Source of the DNA: Solirubrobacterales bacterium
GTDB lineage: Bacteria; Actinomycetota; Thermoleophilia; Solirubrobacterales; Solirubrobacteraceae
Direction of reading: 5' to 3'
NCBI GenBank assembly: GCA_017354065.1
Contig: JAFMRN010000119.1
Span: 1 to 7,271, forward strand
Length of the DNA: 7,271 nt
Below are positions 1-6,700 of the stretch, one piece after another (the stretch's first letter is position 1; the number at the start of each line of letters is the position of its first letter). The notes under the pieces are model-generated. The model was not told where the DNA came from. It was given only the letters and a program-made list of their open reading frames with translations, and ran no database searches. The position numbers were made by a program, and so were the translations under genes.

Positions 1-210
1 GACATGGCGGAGAACGCCGCCCGCCTGGACTGGGCGGGCGCCGGCGTGCGCCTGCCCTGGCGGCTGCTGTCGCCGGCGACGCTGCGCCTGGCGGTACGGC
101 GCGCACTGGACCCCGCCGAGCACTTCAAGGCGCGCGCCGCGGAGTTCCAAGCCTGGTCCGCAGAACATGACGGCGCCGCCCGCGCGGCTGACCTGGTCGA
201 GCAACTCTGA
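1..210 (+). CDS. C-terminal end of a GT1/MGT-family glycosyltransferase (5' partial)
   Basis: The reading frame is open from the first base, so the true start lies upstream and only the last 69 residues are present. The visible part fits the end of the C-terminal (nucleotide-sugar-binding) half of GT-B fold, family 1 glycosyltransferases such as macrolide or UDP-sugar transferases. It has an Asp followed by MAENAARLDWAGAGVRLP, matching the family's D(Q/M)xxNAxRxxxxGxGxxL stretch, then a 'LSPATLRLAVRRAL' helix and a closing DGAARAADLVEQL, which is the usual family C-terminus. The acidic residue of the D(Q/M) pair normally contacts the sugar of the donor. The acceptor and donor cannot be inferred because the N-terminal domain is outside the window. 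Codon use is GC-rich and like that of the neighbours. The TGA stop overlaps the left arm of a terminator hairpin. Family assignment is fairly sure; the specific function is unknown. Confidence 0.72.
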   Translation, partial: DMAENAARLDWAGAGVRLPWRLLSPATLRLAVRRALDPAEHFKARAAEFQAWSAEHDGAARAADLVEQL

Positions 211-247
211 GCAGGAAACCCACCCTGTGAGAAGGTTTCCTGCTCGG
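207..247. terminator. Strong hairpin between glycosyltransferase gene and convergent tRNA-Asn
   Basis: A perfect 12 bp inverted repeat (GAGCAGGAAACC at 209-220, its complement at 234-245) with a 13-nt loop. It extends to 14 bp if the 208:246 T-G wobble and the 207:247 C-G pair are counted. The glycosyltransferase TGA (208-210) lies in the left arm. No T-run follows on either strand, so it would act as a hairpin-only terminator of the sort common in high-GC Actinobacteria. It lies between two converging transcription units and could serve both. The hairpin is seen directly; termination is inferred. Confidence 0.72.
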
Positions 248-253
248 AGAGAG

Positions 254-326
254 CTGGGGAGGCGGGGCTCGAACCCGCGACAACTCGATTAACAGTCGAG
301 TGCTCTGCCAGCTGAGCTACTCCCCA
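254..326 (-). tRNA. tRNA-Asn (anticodon GTT)
   Basis: Read on the minus strand, the sequence folds into a complete 73-nt cloverleaf. The 7 bp acceptor stem is TGGGGAG with CTCCCCA, followed by a G discriminator at 254. The D arm is GCTC/GAGC with the loop AGCTGGCA. The anticodon stem is CTCGA/TCGAG with the loop CTGTTAA, giving anticodon GTT (plus-strand 291-293) for asparagine. The variable loop is TTGTC. The T arm is GCGGG/CCCGC with TTCGAGC. CCA is not encoded and would be added after transcription. The gene starts 65 nt after the dnaG stop on the same strand, so it may be processed from a dgt-dnaG transcript. It may also have its own promoter: a TACAGT -10-like hexamer lies on the minus strand at 343-348, but I see no convincing -35. 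Confidence 0.96.
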
Positions 327-365
327 CTGGTTGGCCGCCGGAACTGTAGTTGGTTCTGAGCGACC

Positions 366-384
366 CGGTGCACGTTCGTGCCCG
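366..384 (-). terminator. Possible small hairpin after dnaG
   Basis: Seven nucleotides after the dnaG stop, the minus strand can form CGG-GCAC, loop GAAC, GTGC-(A bulge)-CCG: seven base pairs with one bulge and no U-tract. It could be a weak terminator or an RNA-processing signal between dnaG and tRNA-Asn. The stem is short, and sequence this GC-rich often forms such stems by chance, so support is low. Confidence 0.3.
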
Positions 385-391
385 ACGGAGT

Positions 392-2164
392 TTACCCAGA
401 CTCGAGCCTGCCCACCACGGCGGCGATCCGCTGGCGGGCCTGCTCACGCTCGGCGGCCAGCCCCGCTATCCCGTGCCCCTCCGCGCGCGCCGCCTGGATG
501 TCCCGTTCCAGCCGCGCGAGCTCAAGCAGCTCCCGCGCGTGCTCGAGATGATCGACGGTCACGACGCGCCCGGAACGCGCCGCCGCCGCGGCCCGCGACT
601 CGAGCTCGTCAATCACGGCGGAGACCTCCCCGTCCTCACCGTCGAGCTCCGCCTGCCCGGTAAGCCGCCGCACGGCCCGGCGCAGCAGCGCGCTTGAGAG
701 CAGCCGCTCGGGGTCGAGGGACTCCAGCTCCGCCCGCCCCGGCTCACCGGCGGCCAGGCACATCGCCAGGTACTCGCGTTCGGTCTTCACCCCAGGGTCT
801 ACGACCCTTGGAGCCTCAGGGGCTACCACCGGCGCCGCCCGGGGCGCCTCAGTACGGCCAAGCAGCGACACCAGCCGCCCCTCGGCGATCCCCAGCGCCC
901 CGGAGGCACGCCGCAGCAGCTCGTCGCGCAGCACGCTCTCAGGGACCCGCGCGAACGCCGGCGCCAGTGCGGCGATCGCGCGGTCCTTGCCCTCGGCGGA
1001 GTCCAAGTCGGCCGACCCCAGGACCCGCTCGACCTCAAAGGCAACGTAGGGAACCGAGCTTGCGACGCGCCCGCGCAGCGCCTCGGGATCGGTTTTGACC
1101 AGCTCACCGGGGTCGGCGCCGACCGGCAGGTCGACCACGCGCAGCTCAAGCCCCGAGTCCGCACACAGCCCCGCCGCCCGTGCGATCGCCTCCTGCCCCG
1201 CGTTGTCGGCGTCCAGGCACAGCTCCAGCACCCGAACCAGCCGCACCAGCTCTGAGACCTGCTCCTTGGTCAGCGACGTGCCCATGATCCCGACGGCGTT
1301 CGCGACCCCCGCCTGGTGCAGTGCCAGCACGTCTGTGTAGCCCTCGGCCAGCACCATCCGCCCGGCCTTGGCGGCCGGACCGCGCGCCTCCTGGATCCCG
1401 TACAGGACCTTGCGCTTTGAGTACAGCTCGCCCTCCGCGGTGTTCACGTACTTGCCGAGCCATTCGCGCTCATCACCGGGCAGCTTGCGCGCGCCAAAGC
1501 CGATCACCCGCCCGCGCGCGTCGGCCGTCGGGAACATGATCTGGGACCGGAAACGATCAAAACGCTTGCTCGGATCCTTGCGCGACTGCTGGATCAGCCC
1601 GGCGTCCAGCAGCTCCTCCTCGGAGAAGCCGGCCTTGCGCGAGCCGGTCAGGACCTTGTCCCACGCCCGAGGCGCCCAGCCGACGCGGAAGCGGCGCAGC
1701 ACATCCTCGGAGAGCCCGCGCTCAGCGACCAGGTACTCGCGCGCGGGCGCGCCCTCGCGCGACTCCCACAGCATCCGCTCGAAGAACGTCGCGGTCCGCG
1801 CGGTCAGCGAGTAGAGCCGCTCACGGCGCTGGCGCCGCGCCGCCGCCTCCGGGTCCTCATCGACGGTCTCCAGCGCAACCCCGAACTTGTCGGCCAGCAG
1901 CTCCAGGGCGCCCTTGAAGTCGACGCCCTCGGTCTCCATCACGAACTTGAACGGATCGCCGGCCTCCGAGCAGCCGAAGCAGTTGTAGTGCTTCTCATCG
2001 GGCCGCACGTGGAATGAGGGCGTGCGCTCATCATGGAAGGGACACAGCCCGAAATAGGAGTTGACCCCGGCCCGGCGCAGCTCACCGATCTTGTCCTCGA
2101 CCAGGCGCAGCATGTCGACCGCGTCCCGCACCCGCTCGCGGGAATCATCGGTGTAGCGAGTCAC
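392..2164 (-). CDS. dnaG: DNA primase DnaG
   Basis: DnaG makes the RNA primers for lagging-strand and restart DNA synthesis and works with the replicative helicase DnaB. The 590-residue length is normal. Domains in order: an N-terminal CHC2 zinc-binding domain with C41-PF-H44 and C62-FG-C65 (residues about 35-100); the RNA polymerase domain with the basic KYVNTAEGELYSKRKVLYG segment (about 239-256); a TOPRIM core with catalytic E274 in LAEGYTDV, D318/D320 in CLDADNAG, and D351 in GADPGELV; and a divergent helical C-terminal region (about 460-590) where the DnaB-binding part is expected. All expected catalytic and zinc residues are present. The start is GTG at 2162-2164, which gives the family N-terminus (RYTDDSRERVRDAVDM). 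It overlaps the upstream dgt stop in a GTGA tetranucleotide, with only a weak GGTGG-like ribosome site ahead, so translational coupling to dgt is likely. The stop is TAA. The assignment is certain. Confidence 0.98.
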   Translation of the reverse strand: MTRYTDDSRERVRDAVDMLRLVEDKIGELRRAGVNSYFGLCPFHDERTPSFHVRPDEKHYNCFGCSEAGDPFKFVMETEGVDFKGALELLADKFGVALETVDEDPEAAARRQRRERLYSLTARTATFFERMLWESREGAPAREYLVAERGLSEDVLRRFRVGWAPRAWDKVLTGSRKAGFSEEELLDAGLIQQSRKDPSKRFDRFRSQIMFPTADARGRVIGFGARKLPGDEREWLGKYVNTAEGELYSKRKVLYGIQEARGPAAKAGRMVLAEGYTDVLALHQAGVANAVGIMGTSLTKEQVSELVRLVRVLELCLDADNAGQEAIARAAGLCADSGLELRVVDLPVGADPGELVKTDPEALRGRVASSVPYVAFEVERVLGSADLDSAEGKDRAIAALAPAFARVPESVLRDELLRRASGALGIAEGRLVSLLGRTEAPRAAPVVAPEAPRVVDPGVKTEREYLAMCLAAGEPGRAELESLDPERLLSSALLRRAVRRLTGQAELDGEDGEVSAVIDELESRAAAAARSGRVVTVDHLEHARELLELARLERDIQAARAEGHGIAGLAAEREQARQRIAAVVGRLESG

Positions 2165-3180
2165 TCGCTGAACGCCACCGGCACGGTCAGCGCCTCATAC
2201 TGGGACAGGCAGAAACGGTCGGTCATCCCCGCGATGTAGTCGGTCACGCGCCGGGACAGCTCGCCCTCCGGGATCGTCTCGGGGATCTCCTCGGGACGCG
2301 CGCAGTAATGGTCAAACAGCGCGCCGACCATCAGATGGATCTTCGCGTGCTCACGCGTGACCACCGGGCCGAGGTAGACCTCGGAGAACATGAACTCGCG
2401 CAGCGCCTTCATCGCCGCGCCACAGGTCTCCCCCTGGACGATCTCCCCGGCCTTGGCGGAGTGCTCGACCAGGTCGTGCACGAGCGTGTCGATCCGGTGC
2501 GAGCCGGTGTCACCGAGGGTCGCCAGCAGCCCCGCCGGCAGGTCCGCGGGCTCGATCACCGCGGCGCGCAGCGCGTCGTCAATGTCGTGGTTCAAGTAGG
2601 CGATGCGATCGACCAGGCGCACGATCTGGCCCTCCAGCGTCCGCGGCATCTCCGCGCGGCCGGAGTGACCAAGGATCCCCTCCCGAACGGGATCGGACAG
2701 GTTCAGGTTCTCCAGCACCTCGACGACCCGCAGCGACTGCTCGTTGTGCCAGAAGCGCGCGCCGAAGCGCTCGGCCAGGCGCTTGTCCAGGGCCTCCTCC
2801 CCGATGTGCCCGAACGGCGGGTGGCCGAGGTCGTGGCCCAGCCCGATCGCCTCAACCAGATCCTCGTTCAGGGCCAGCGCGCGGGCGACGGTACGCGACA
2901 CCTGCGTGACCTCCAGGGTGTGCGTGAGCCGGGTGCGGTAGTGGTCGCCCTCGGGCAGCACGAACACCTGGGTCTTGTCCTTCAGCCGCCGAAACGCCTT
3001 GCAGTGCACGATCCGGTCCCGGTCGCGCTGGAACGGGGTCCGCAGGCCGCAGTCAGGCTCGGCCCGGCGCCGCTCAACCGGGTAGGAGCGCACCGCCAGC
3101 GGGCTCAGGTCGCCCTGCTCACGCGCTTGCACGCGGGCAGCGAACGCCTCTGCCACGGGTCCGGACGGGTGCTCTCTCAC
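2161..3180 (-). CDS. dgt: dGTPase-like deoxynucleoside triphosphate triphosphohydrolase (HD domain)
   Basis: This enzyme family hydrolyses dNTPs, classically dGTP, to the deoxynucleoside plus tripolyphosphate, which helps set the dNTP pool. The 339-residue protein has the family hallmarks: RTPFQRDRDRIVHCKAFRRL (about 47-65), KTQVF, GDHYRTRLTHTLEV with metal ligand H87, the HD pair H116-D117 in GLGHDLGHPPFGH, and the last metal Asp, probably D191, in LVDRIAYLNHD. The protein is intracellular and probably oligomeric, as its relatives are. Relatives of this shorter type are often annotated 'dGTPase-like' because their preferred substrate is untested. The start is taken as GTG at 3178-3180, but no good Shine-Dalgarno precedes it. 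Further GTG codons at 3156 (V9) and 3132 (V17) are possible starts, and the conserved part begins well after them. It lies directly upstream of dnaG, overlapping by 4 nt, so the two are one operon. A strong hairpin ends only 18 nt upstream of the start. Confidence 0.96.
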   Translation of the reverse strand: MREHPSGPVAEAFAARVQAREQGDLSPLAVRSYPVERRRAEPDCGLRTPFQRDRDRIVHCKAFRRLKDKTQVFVLPEGDHYRTRLTHTLEVTQVSRTVARALALNEDLVEAIGLGHDLGHPPFGHIGEEALDKRLAERFGARFWHNEQSLRVVEVLENLNLSDPVREGILGHSGRAEMPRTLEGQIVRLVDRIAYLNHDIDDALRAAVIEPADLPAGLLATLGDTGSHRIDTLVHDLVEHSAKAGEIVQGETCGAAMKALREFMFSEVYLGPVVTREHAKIHLMVGALFDHYCARPEEIPETIPEGELSRRVTDYIAGMTDRFCLSQYEALTVPVAFSE

Positions 3181-3198
3181 ATCTTGATTCTGGCAGGC

Positions 3199-3228
3199 GG
3201 GGCCGCCGACTTTGAGTTCGGCGGCCCC
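3199..3228 (-). terminator. Perfect 11 bp hairpin between the exported-protein gene and dgt
   Basis: The left arm GGGGCCGCCGA (3199-3209) and right arm TCGGCGGCCCC (3218-3228) are exact complements around an 8-nt loop (CTTTGAGT). It begins 14 nt past the TGA of the minus-strand gene at 3243, the usual place for a terminator, and has no U-tract. It is also only 18 nt upstream of the dgt GTG, so it would lie in the dgt leader if dgt is transcribed from further upstream. The structure is clear; its role as terminator is inferred from position. Confidence 0.72.
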
Positions 3229-3242
3229 GTGCGTCGTTGGCG

Positions 3243-4724
3243 TCAGTTCGTCAACGGCCCGGCGTCCGTCAGCTCCGCCCAGAAGCCCTTGGACGGTGCC
3301 GCCGTGCGGCTGCCCGAGTAGCGCGCCTTGGCCCGCCAGTGCCCGGTCACGCCAGGCGTGTACGGGAATACGGCGACGCCGCGGTTGACCGGCTCGGTGA
3401 AGGTGCCGCGGTACTGCCAGCCCGATACCGGGTCGAAGTACTCCAGCTGGAAGGCGACCCTGCCGCCTTCAGCGCCGGGCACGTGCGCGGAGAAGGTCAC
3501 CCGCTGGCCGGGGGCGCTGCCGGCCTTGCCCCGCCCGTTGACCAGCGTGCGGACGCTGGTGACGGCGCGCGACTGGCGTGTCAGCGAGTACTTGCCCCAA
3601 CTGAAGCTCTGCGCCTGGACGACCGCGTAGTAGCGGCCGGGTTTGGTGATCGTCTCCAACGATCCGCTGTCGTCTGAGGCCAGCTCCCGCCCGCCGTAGC
3701 TGAGCAACTCCACGTTGAAAGATCCGCCCGAGTGCTTCAGCGTCAGCGCCAGGTTGCTGCGCTTGGTCACATCGAAACTGTAGAGCCGGAGGTCCGTGAT
3801 CGCGTTGCCGCGCAGCGCGCCCGTGACCGTCCGCAGGTTCGGGAGTGCGATCCCCGGCGCCATCTCCGACCGCGTTGCCGGCGCGACGTTGAAGGCGTAG
3901 GGCTGATCCTCGGCCTGGCTCGGATCGGCCTTCACCAGGAAGCTGTAGCGGCCGCTGTGGCGCGGCGTGAACAGCCGGTAGCCGGCGCAGTGCTCGCTCA
4001 GCGGTGGCTCGTCATAGGACGTCGTCTTCGGGGCGTAGATCGCCACGCGCGTGCAGCCGGCGTTGCGGTTCACCAGGTTGATCCGGTAGGTCGTTGCCGC
4101 CTGCAGCACCGCTGAGTAGCCCGCTGAGGGGTTCAGCACGGAGTTCAGCACGCCGTGGCCGCCGCCCTTGGGCAGCGCCGCGCCGGGCAGCTGCGGCGGT
4201 GCGGGCTCGTCGAGCACCTGCAGGTTGAAGGTCCCGGGCGCCGAGTTGGCCAGCTGCTGGACCCGGATCAGGTACCCCTGGTTCGCCTGGGGTTTGAAGG
4301 TCAGTCCGGCGCGACCGTGCTTGTCGGTGTCGTCACAGCGGACGACCTGGTCCTGGGAGCGCACGGCGTGGAACACCGCGATGTTCGCGTCGAGCTTGCC
4401 GTTGGCCTGGAGTGCGACGCCGACCTTCGGCGGCGGGTTCTTGTCGAAGCTGACCGAGTACCAGACAGAGCCGGCGCTGGTGTCGCAGTCCGGCGGCTCG
4501 ACCTGCTCGACGGTCGCGCCGGCCGTGGTGCCGTTCTCTGTAGCCGGCAGCGAGCCGACGTCGGTCGCGTTGTCGCGATTGTCGTTCGCCGGCGGCGGCG
4601 CGGGTGTGGTGCTGGTGCTGGTGGTCGTCGTGGTGCTGCCCTGGCGCGGCTGTGCGCCGAAGGCCGCCGTGCCCGCACCGAGCATGACAGCCAGTACGGC
4701 CGCCAAGATCGCTATGCCCCTCAT
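3243..4724 (-). CDS. Exported multidomain beta protein (pre-peptidase-like domains, Ig-like C-terminus)
   Basis: Function not recognised. The ATG at 4722-4724 (493 residues) is chosen because it opens a typical signal peptide (MRGIAILAAVLAVMLGAG, likely cleaved around residues 21-24). It also follows a GGAAGGGG ribosome site 6 nt upstream. The frame stays open further upstream, but that part reads as Arg/Pro-rich noise. After the signal comes a Thr/Ser/Pro linker (about 30-46). Next is a domain starting PPANDNRDNATDVGSLPATENGTT with SVWYSV and a closing GTFNLQV strand (about 46-171), resembling bacterial pre-peptidase C-terminal (PPC) domains. Two further beta-rich segments follow (about 190-280 and 295-382; the last contains KPGRYYAVVQAQSFSWGKYSL). 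An Ig-like module (about 387-487, with YFDPVSGWQYRGTF and TGHWRAKARYSGSRTAAPS) ends the protein. Cysteines C80, C130, C224 and C246 could form two disulfides. I see no catalytic motif, membrane anchor or sorting signal, so a binding or wall-associated role is guesswork. It is divergent from the hydrolase gene at 4826. Confidence 0.85.
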   Translation of the reverse strand: MRGIAILAAVLAVMLGAGTAAFGAQPRQGSTTTTTSTSTTPAPPPANDNRDNATDVGSLPATENGTTAGATVEQVEPPDCDTSAGSVWYSVSFDKNPPPKVGVALQANGKLDANIAVFHAVRSQDQVVRCDDTDKHGRAGLTFKPQANQGYLIRVQQLANSAPGTFNLQVLDEPAPPQLPGAALPKGGGHGVLNSVLNPSAGYSAVLQAATTYRINLVNRNAGCTRVAIYAPKTTSYDEPPLSEHCAGYRLFTPRHSGRYSFLVKADPSQAEDQPYAFNVAPATRSEMAPGIALPNLRTVTGALRGNAITDLRLYSFDVTKRSNLALTLKHSGGSFNVELLSYGGRELASDDSGSLETITKPGRYYAVVQAQSFSWGKYSLTRQSRAVTSVRTLVNGRGKAGSAPGQRVTFSAHVPGAEGGRVAFQLEYFDPVSGWQYRGTFTEPVNRGVAVFPYTPGVTGHWRAKARYSGSRTAAPSKGFWAELTDAGPLTN

Positions 4725-4770
4725 GGAATTCCCCTTCCGTGTGATCGGTATTTCCGGCCCGGCTGTAAGA

Positions 4771-4786
4771 AACGCGTAAGCGCGTT
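4771..4786. promoter_or_regulatory. Inverted repeat AACGCG-N4-CGCGTT in divergent promoter region
   Basis: Perfect 6 bp arms (4771-4776 and 4781-4786) around TAAG. The right arm overlaps the first two bases of the -35 hexamer of the rightward promoter. In the leftward direction it sits about 47-62 nt ahead of the exported-protein ATG. It is a plausible operator for a dimeric regulator controlling one or both divergent genes. No regulator gene lies nearby, and a short repeat can arise by chance. Confidence 0.4.
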
Positions 4787-4813
4787 GAAAGTAGCGGTGC
4801 GTATCGGTACAGT
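4785..4813 (+). promoter_or_regulatory. Sigma70-type promoter for the CocE-family hydrolase gene
   Basis: TTGAAA (4785-4790, one mismatch to TTGACA), a 17-nt spacer, then TACAGT (4808-4813, four of six matches to TATAAT). Transcription would start near 4820, leaving only about 5 nt before the ATG at 4826. That would be an almost leaderless message, a type common in Actinobacteria. In the opposite direction the same interval offers only a poor pair (TTTCAA with TACAGC at 4762-4767, 17-nt spacer) for the gene ending at 3243, so I do not call that one. Confidence 0.6.
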
Positions 4814-4822
4814 CGCGTACCG
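4805..4822. promoter_or_regulatory. Inverted repeat CGGTAC-N6-GTACCG overlapping the -10 and start site
   Basis: Perfect 6 bp arms at 4805-4810 and 4817-4822, separated by AGTCGC. The repeat covers the -10 hexamer and the predicted transcription start, a typical place for a repressor operator. Its right arm ends 4 bp ahead of the ATG at 4826. Seen directly; the regulatory role is inferred from position only. Confidence 0.42.
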
Positions 4823-4825
4823 GAG

Positions 4826-6700
4826 ATGGTGCGAGGTGCTTTGAGATGCGCGCTGGTGACGCTCGTGGTCTGGCTCGGGGTGGTCGGATCGGCCTCGGCG
4901 TGGACGCCCGAGGGCACCTCATACGGGGTCGGCGAGCAGAAGAACGTGTCGATCACCGCCGCTGACGGCACGAAGCTGTTCGCGAACGTGTACTACCCGA
5001 CCGACCCGCAGACCGGCCAGGAGGCGGACGGCAAGTTCCCGACGATCCTGAACCAGACGCCCTATGGCAAGGACGACGGCGCGGCCGGCGCGACGCTCGG
5101 TGCGGGCGCGGATGACTACCTGATCCAGCGCGGCTACATAGAGGTCGTCGCCGACGTCCGCGGTACCGGCACCTCCGAGGGTGAATGGGGCCTGTTCGAT
5201 CCGGTGCAGGGCACTGACGGCGCCGGCTGGGTCAAGTACGCGGCGGCCCTGCCCCACGCGAGCGGCAAGGTCGGCCTGATCGGCCCCTCCTACATGGGCA
5301 TCGACCAGTTTGAGACCGCCGCCGACTCCGGTGGCCCCGGAGACAACCCGGTCAAGGCGATGTTCCCGGTCGTCCCGGCCAACGAGGTCTACCGCGACAC
5401 CGCCTTCGCCGGCGGCTTCCCCGACATTGAGTTCGATGCGATCTACCTGTCGCTGACCGGCGGGCTGAACACCACGCTGCCCTGGGCTGAGGGCGCCAGC
5501 GACATGACGACGGCCGAGACCCAGCACATCCGCGACCTTTCAGATTTCGACCTGAAGCTGCTGTCAAACGTCGAGACCGGCGGTGACCAGGCTTACGACG
5601 GCGACTACTGGCAGCAGCGCTCACCCAACAGCTACATCTCCCAGATCGTCAAGGACGGGATCCCGGCGTTTGTGGTCGGCGGCTGGTACGACCTGTTCCA
5701 GCGCGGCGAGCCGCTGGACTACGCGAACTTCCAGAACGTCTATGACGGGCGGCCCCAGGGCGCCGCTATGACACCGGACCAGCCGGTCACACCGCGCTAT
5801 CAGCTGCTGGTCGGGCCCTGGTATCACACCACCACCGGCAGCGGCCTGAGCTGGCACGGACTCGACATGGACGGGATCCAGCTGGCCTGGTTCGACCACT
5901 GGCTGAAGGGTGCCGACACGGGCATCACCGACACCACGACGCCGATGCACCTCGAGGACCTGGCGACCGGGGCCTACCACGACGTGTCGCGCTACCCGCT
6001 CGACCAGGCCACGCCGACGGCCTACTACCTGCACGACAACGGCGGCCTGTCCGCCTCCAAGCCAAGCGCTTCGGAGGGCAAGGACACGCTGGCCTTCACC
6101 GGCGCGTCGGTCCCCTGCTCGAGCTCATTGGACCAGTGGGCCGCCGGCCTGGTCCAGGCCACGCTCGGCGCTGACGCGTGCACCAAGGCGTCCAACCTGT
6201 CCCAGGTCGGCCCCGGCACCCACACCTACACGACGGCGCCGTTCACCAGCCCGACGACGCTGGCCGGTCCGATCGGCGCCAGCCTGTACGCGTCCACCAG
6301 CACCAAGGACGCCGAGTGGGACGTCCAGCTCTCCGACGTCGCGCCCAACGGGCAGGCCACCTCACTGACCTCCGGGCTGCTTGAGGGCGCCCAGCGCGCG
6401 ACCGACCCGAGCCAGAGCTGGACCGCGCCGGACGGCAACCCGCTGCTGCCCTACCACCCCTACACCAAGGGCTCCTACAGCCTGATCAAGCCAGGCCAGC
6501 AGACGCGCTTTGACGTCGAGGTGTTCCCGACCTACGACACGCTTCAGCCCGGGCACCGCCTGCGCGTGACGATCTCCACCAGCGACTTCCCGCACGTGAT
6601 CCCGACCGCGACCCAGCTGCCGAACCTGCTCGGCGGCCTCTACACGCTGGACCACAACGCTTCCGGTCCCTCCAGCGTCGAGCTGCCGCTGATCAAGTAA
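4826..6700 (+). CDS. Exported CocE/NonD-family (peptidase S15-like) serine hydrolase
   Basis: This is an alpha/beta hydrolase of the family containing cocaine esterase, alpha-amino-acid ester hydrolases, glutaryl-7-ACA acylase and X-Pro dipeptidyl-peptidase. It cleaves an ester or amide bond; the substrate cannot be read from sequence. Of 624 residues, 1-25 are a signal peptide ending GSASA before W26, so the enzyme acts outside the membrane. The S15 hydrolase domain (about 40-360) has Y80 in QTPYGK (oxyanion hole), nucleophile S155 in GPSYMG, D289 in GGWYDLF and H334 in GPWYH. The triad is therefore complete. LAWFDHWLKG (353-362) closes this domain. The C-terminal jelly-roll domain (about 395-622) includes C431 and C452, a possible disulfide. 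The ATG is preceded at once by CGGAG, too close to serve as a ribosome site. With the promoter at 4785-4813 this suggests a near-leaderless message. TTG at 4841, after GAGG, is an alternative start that also leaves a workable signal peptide. The gene ends with TAA and overlaps the convergent recO by 8 bp. Confidence 0.93.
   Translation: MVRGALRCALVTLVVWLGVVGSASAWTPEGTSYGVGEQKNVSITAADGTKLFANVYYPTDPQTGQEADGKFPTILNQTPYGKDDGAAGATLGAGADDYLIQRGYIEVVADVRGTGTSEGEWGLFDPVQGTDGAGWVKYAAALPHASGKVGLIGPSYMGIDQFETAADSGGPGDNPVKAMFPVVPANEVYRDTAFAGGFPDIEFDAIYLSLTGGLNTTLPWAEGASDMTTAETQHIRDLSDFDLKLLSNVETGGDQAYDGDYWQQRSPNSYISQIVKDGIPAFVVGGWYDLFQRGEPLDYANFQNVYDGRPQGAAMTPDQPVTPRYQLLVGPWYHTTTGSGLSWHGLDMDGIQLAWFDHWLKGADTGITDTTTPMHLEDLATGAYHDVSRYPLDQATPTAYYLHDNGGLSASKPSASEGKDTLAFTGASVPCSSSLDQWAAGLVQATLGADACTKASNLSQVGPGTHTYTTAPFTSPTTLAGPIGASLYASTSTKDAEWDVQLSDVAPNGQATSLTSGLLEGAQRATDPSQSWTAPDGNPLLPYHPYTKGSYSLIKPGQQTRFDVEVFPTYDTLQPGHRLRVTISTSDFPHVIPTATQLPNLLGGLYTLDHNASGPSSVELPLIK

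Noticed and set aside
254..326. tRNA-Asn as an integration site for a mobile element
   Set aside because: tRNA genes often serve as attachment sites, but there is no integrase gene and I see no repeat of the tRNA 3' end in the window.
2308..3321. Long plus-strand open frame of 337 codons opposite dgt
   Set aside because: It is the complement of the strongly conserved dgt frame. Its product is Val/Gln/Arg/Leu-rich with no motif, as expected for an antisense shadow in high-GC DNA.
4597..4645. Repetitive GGTGCTGGTGGTCG-like stretch as a DNA repeat element
   Set aside because: It simply encodes the Thr/Ser-rich linker of the exported protein on the minus strand. No repeat unit is found elsewhere.
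4725..4922. 66-codon upstream extension of the exported-protein gene
   Set aside because: The extension is Arg/Pro-rich, would bury the signal peptide and overlaps the hydrolase start. The ATG at 4724 has a ribosome site and opens a proper signal peptide.
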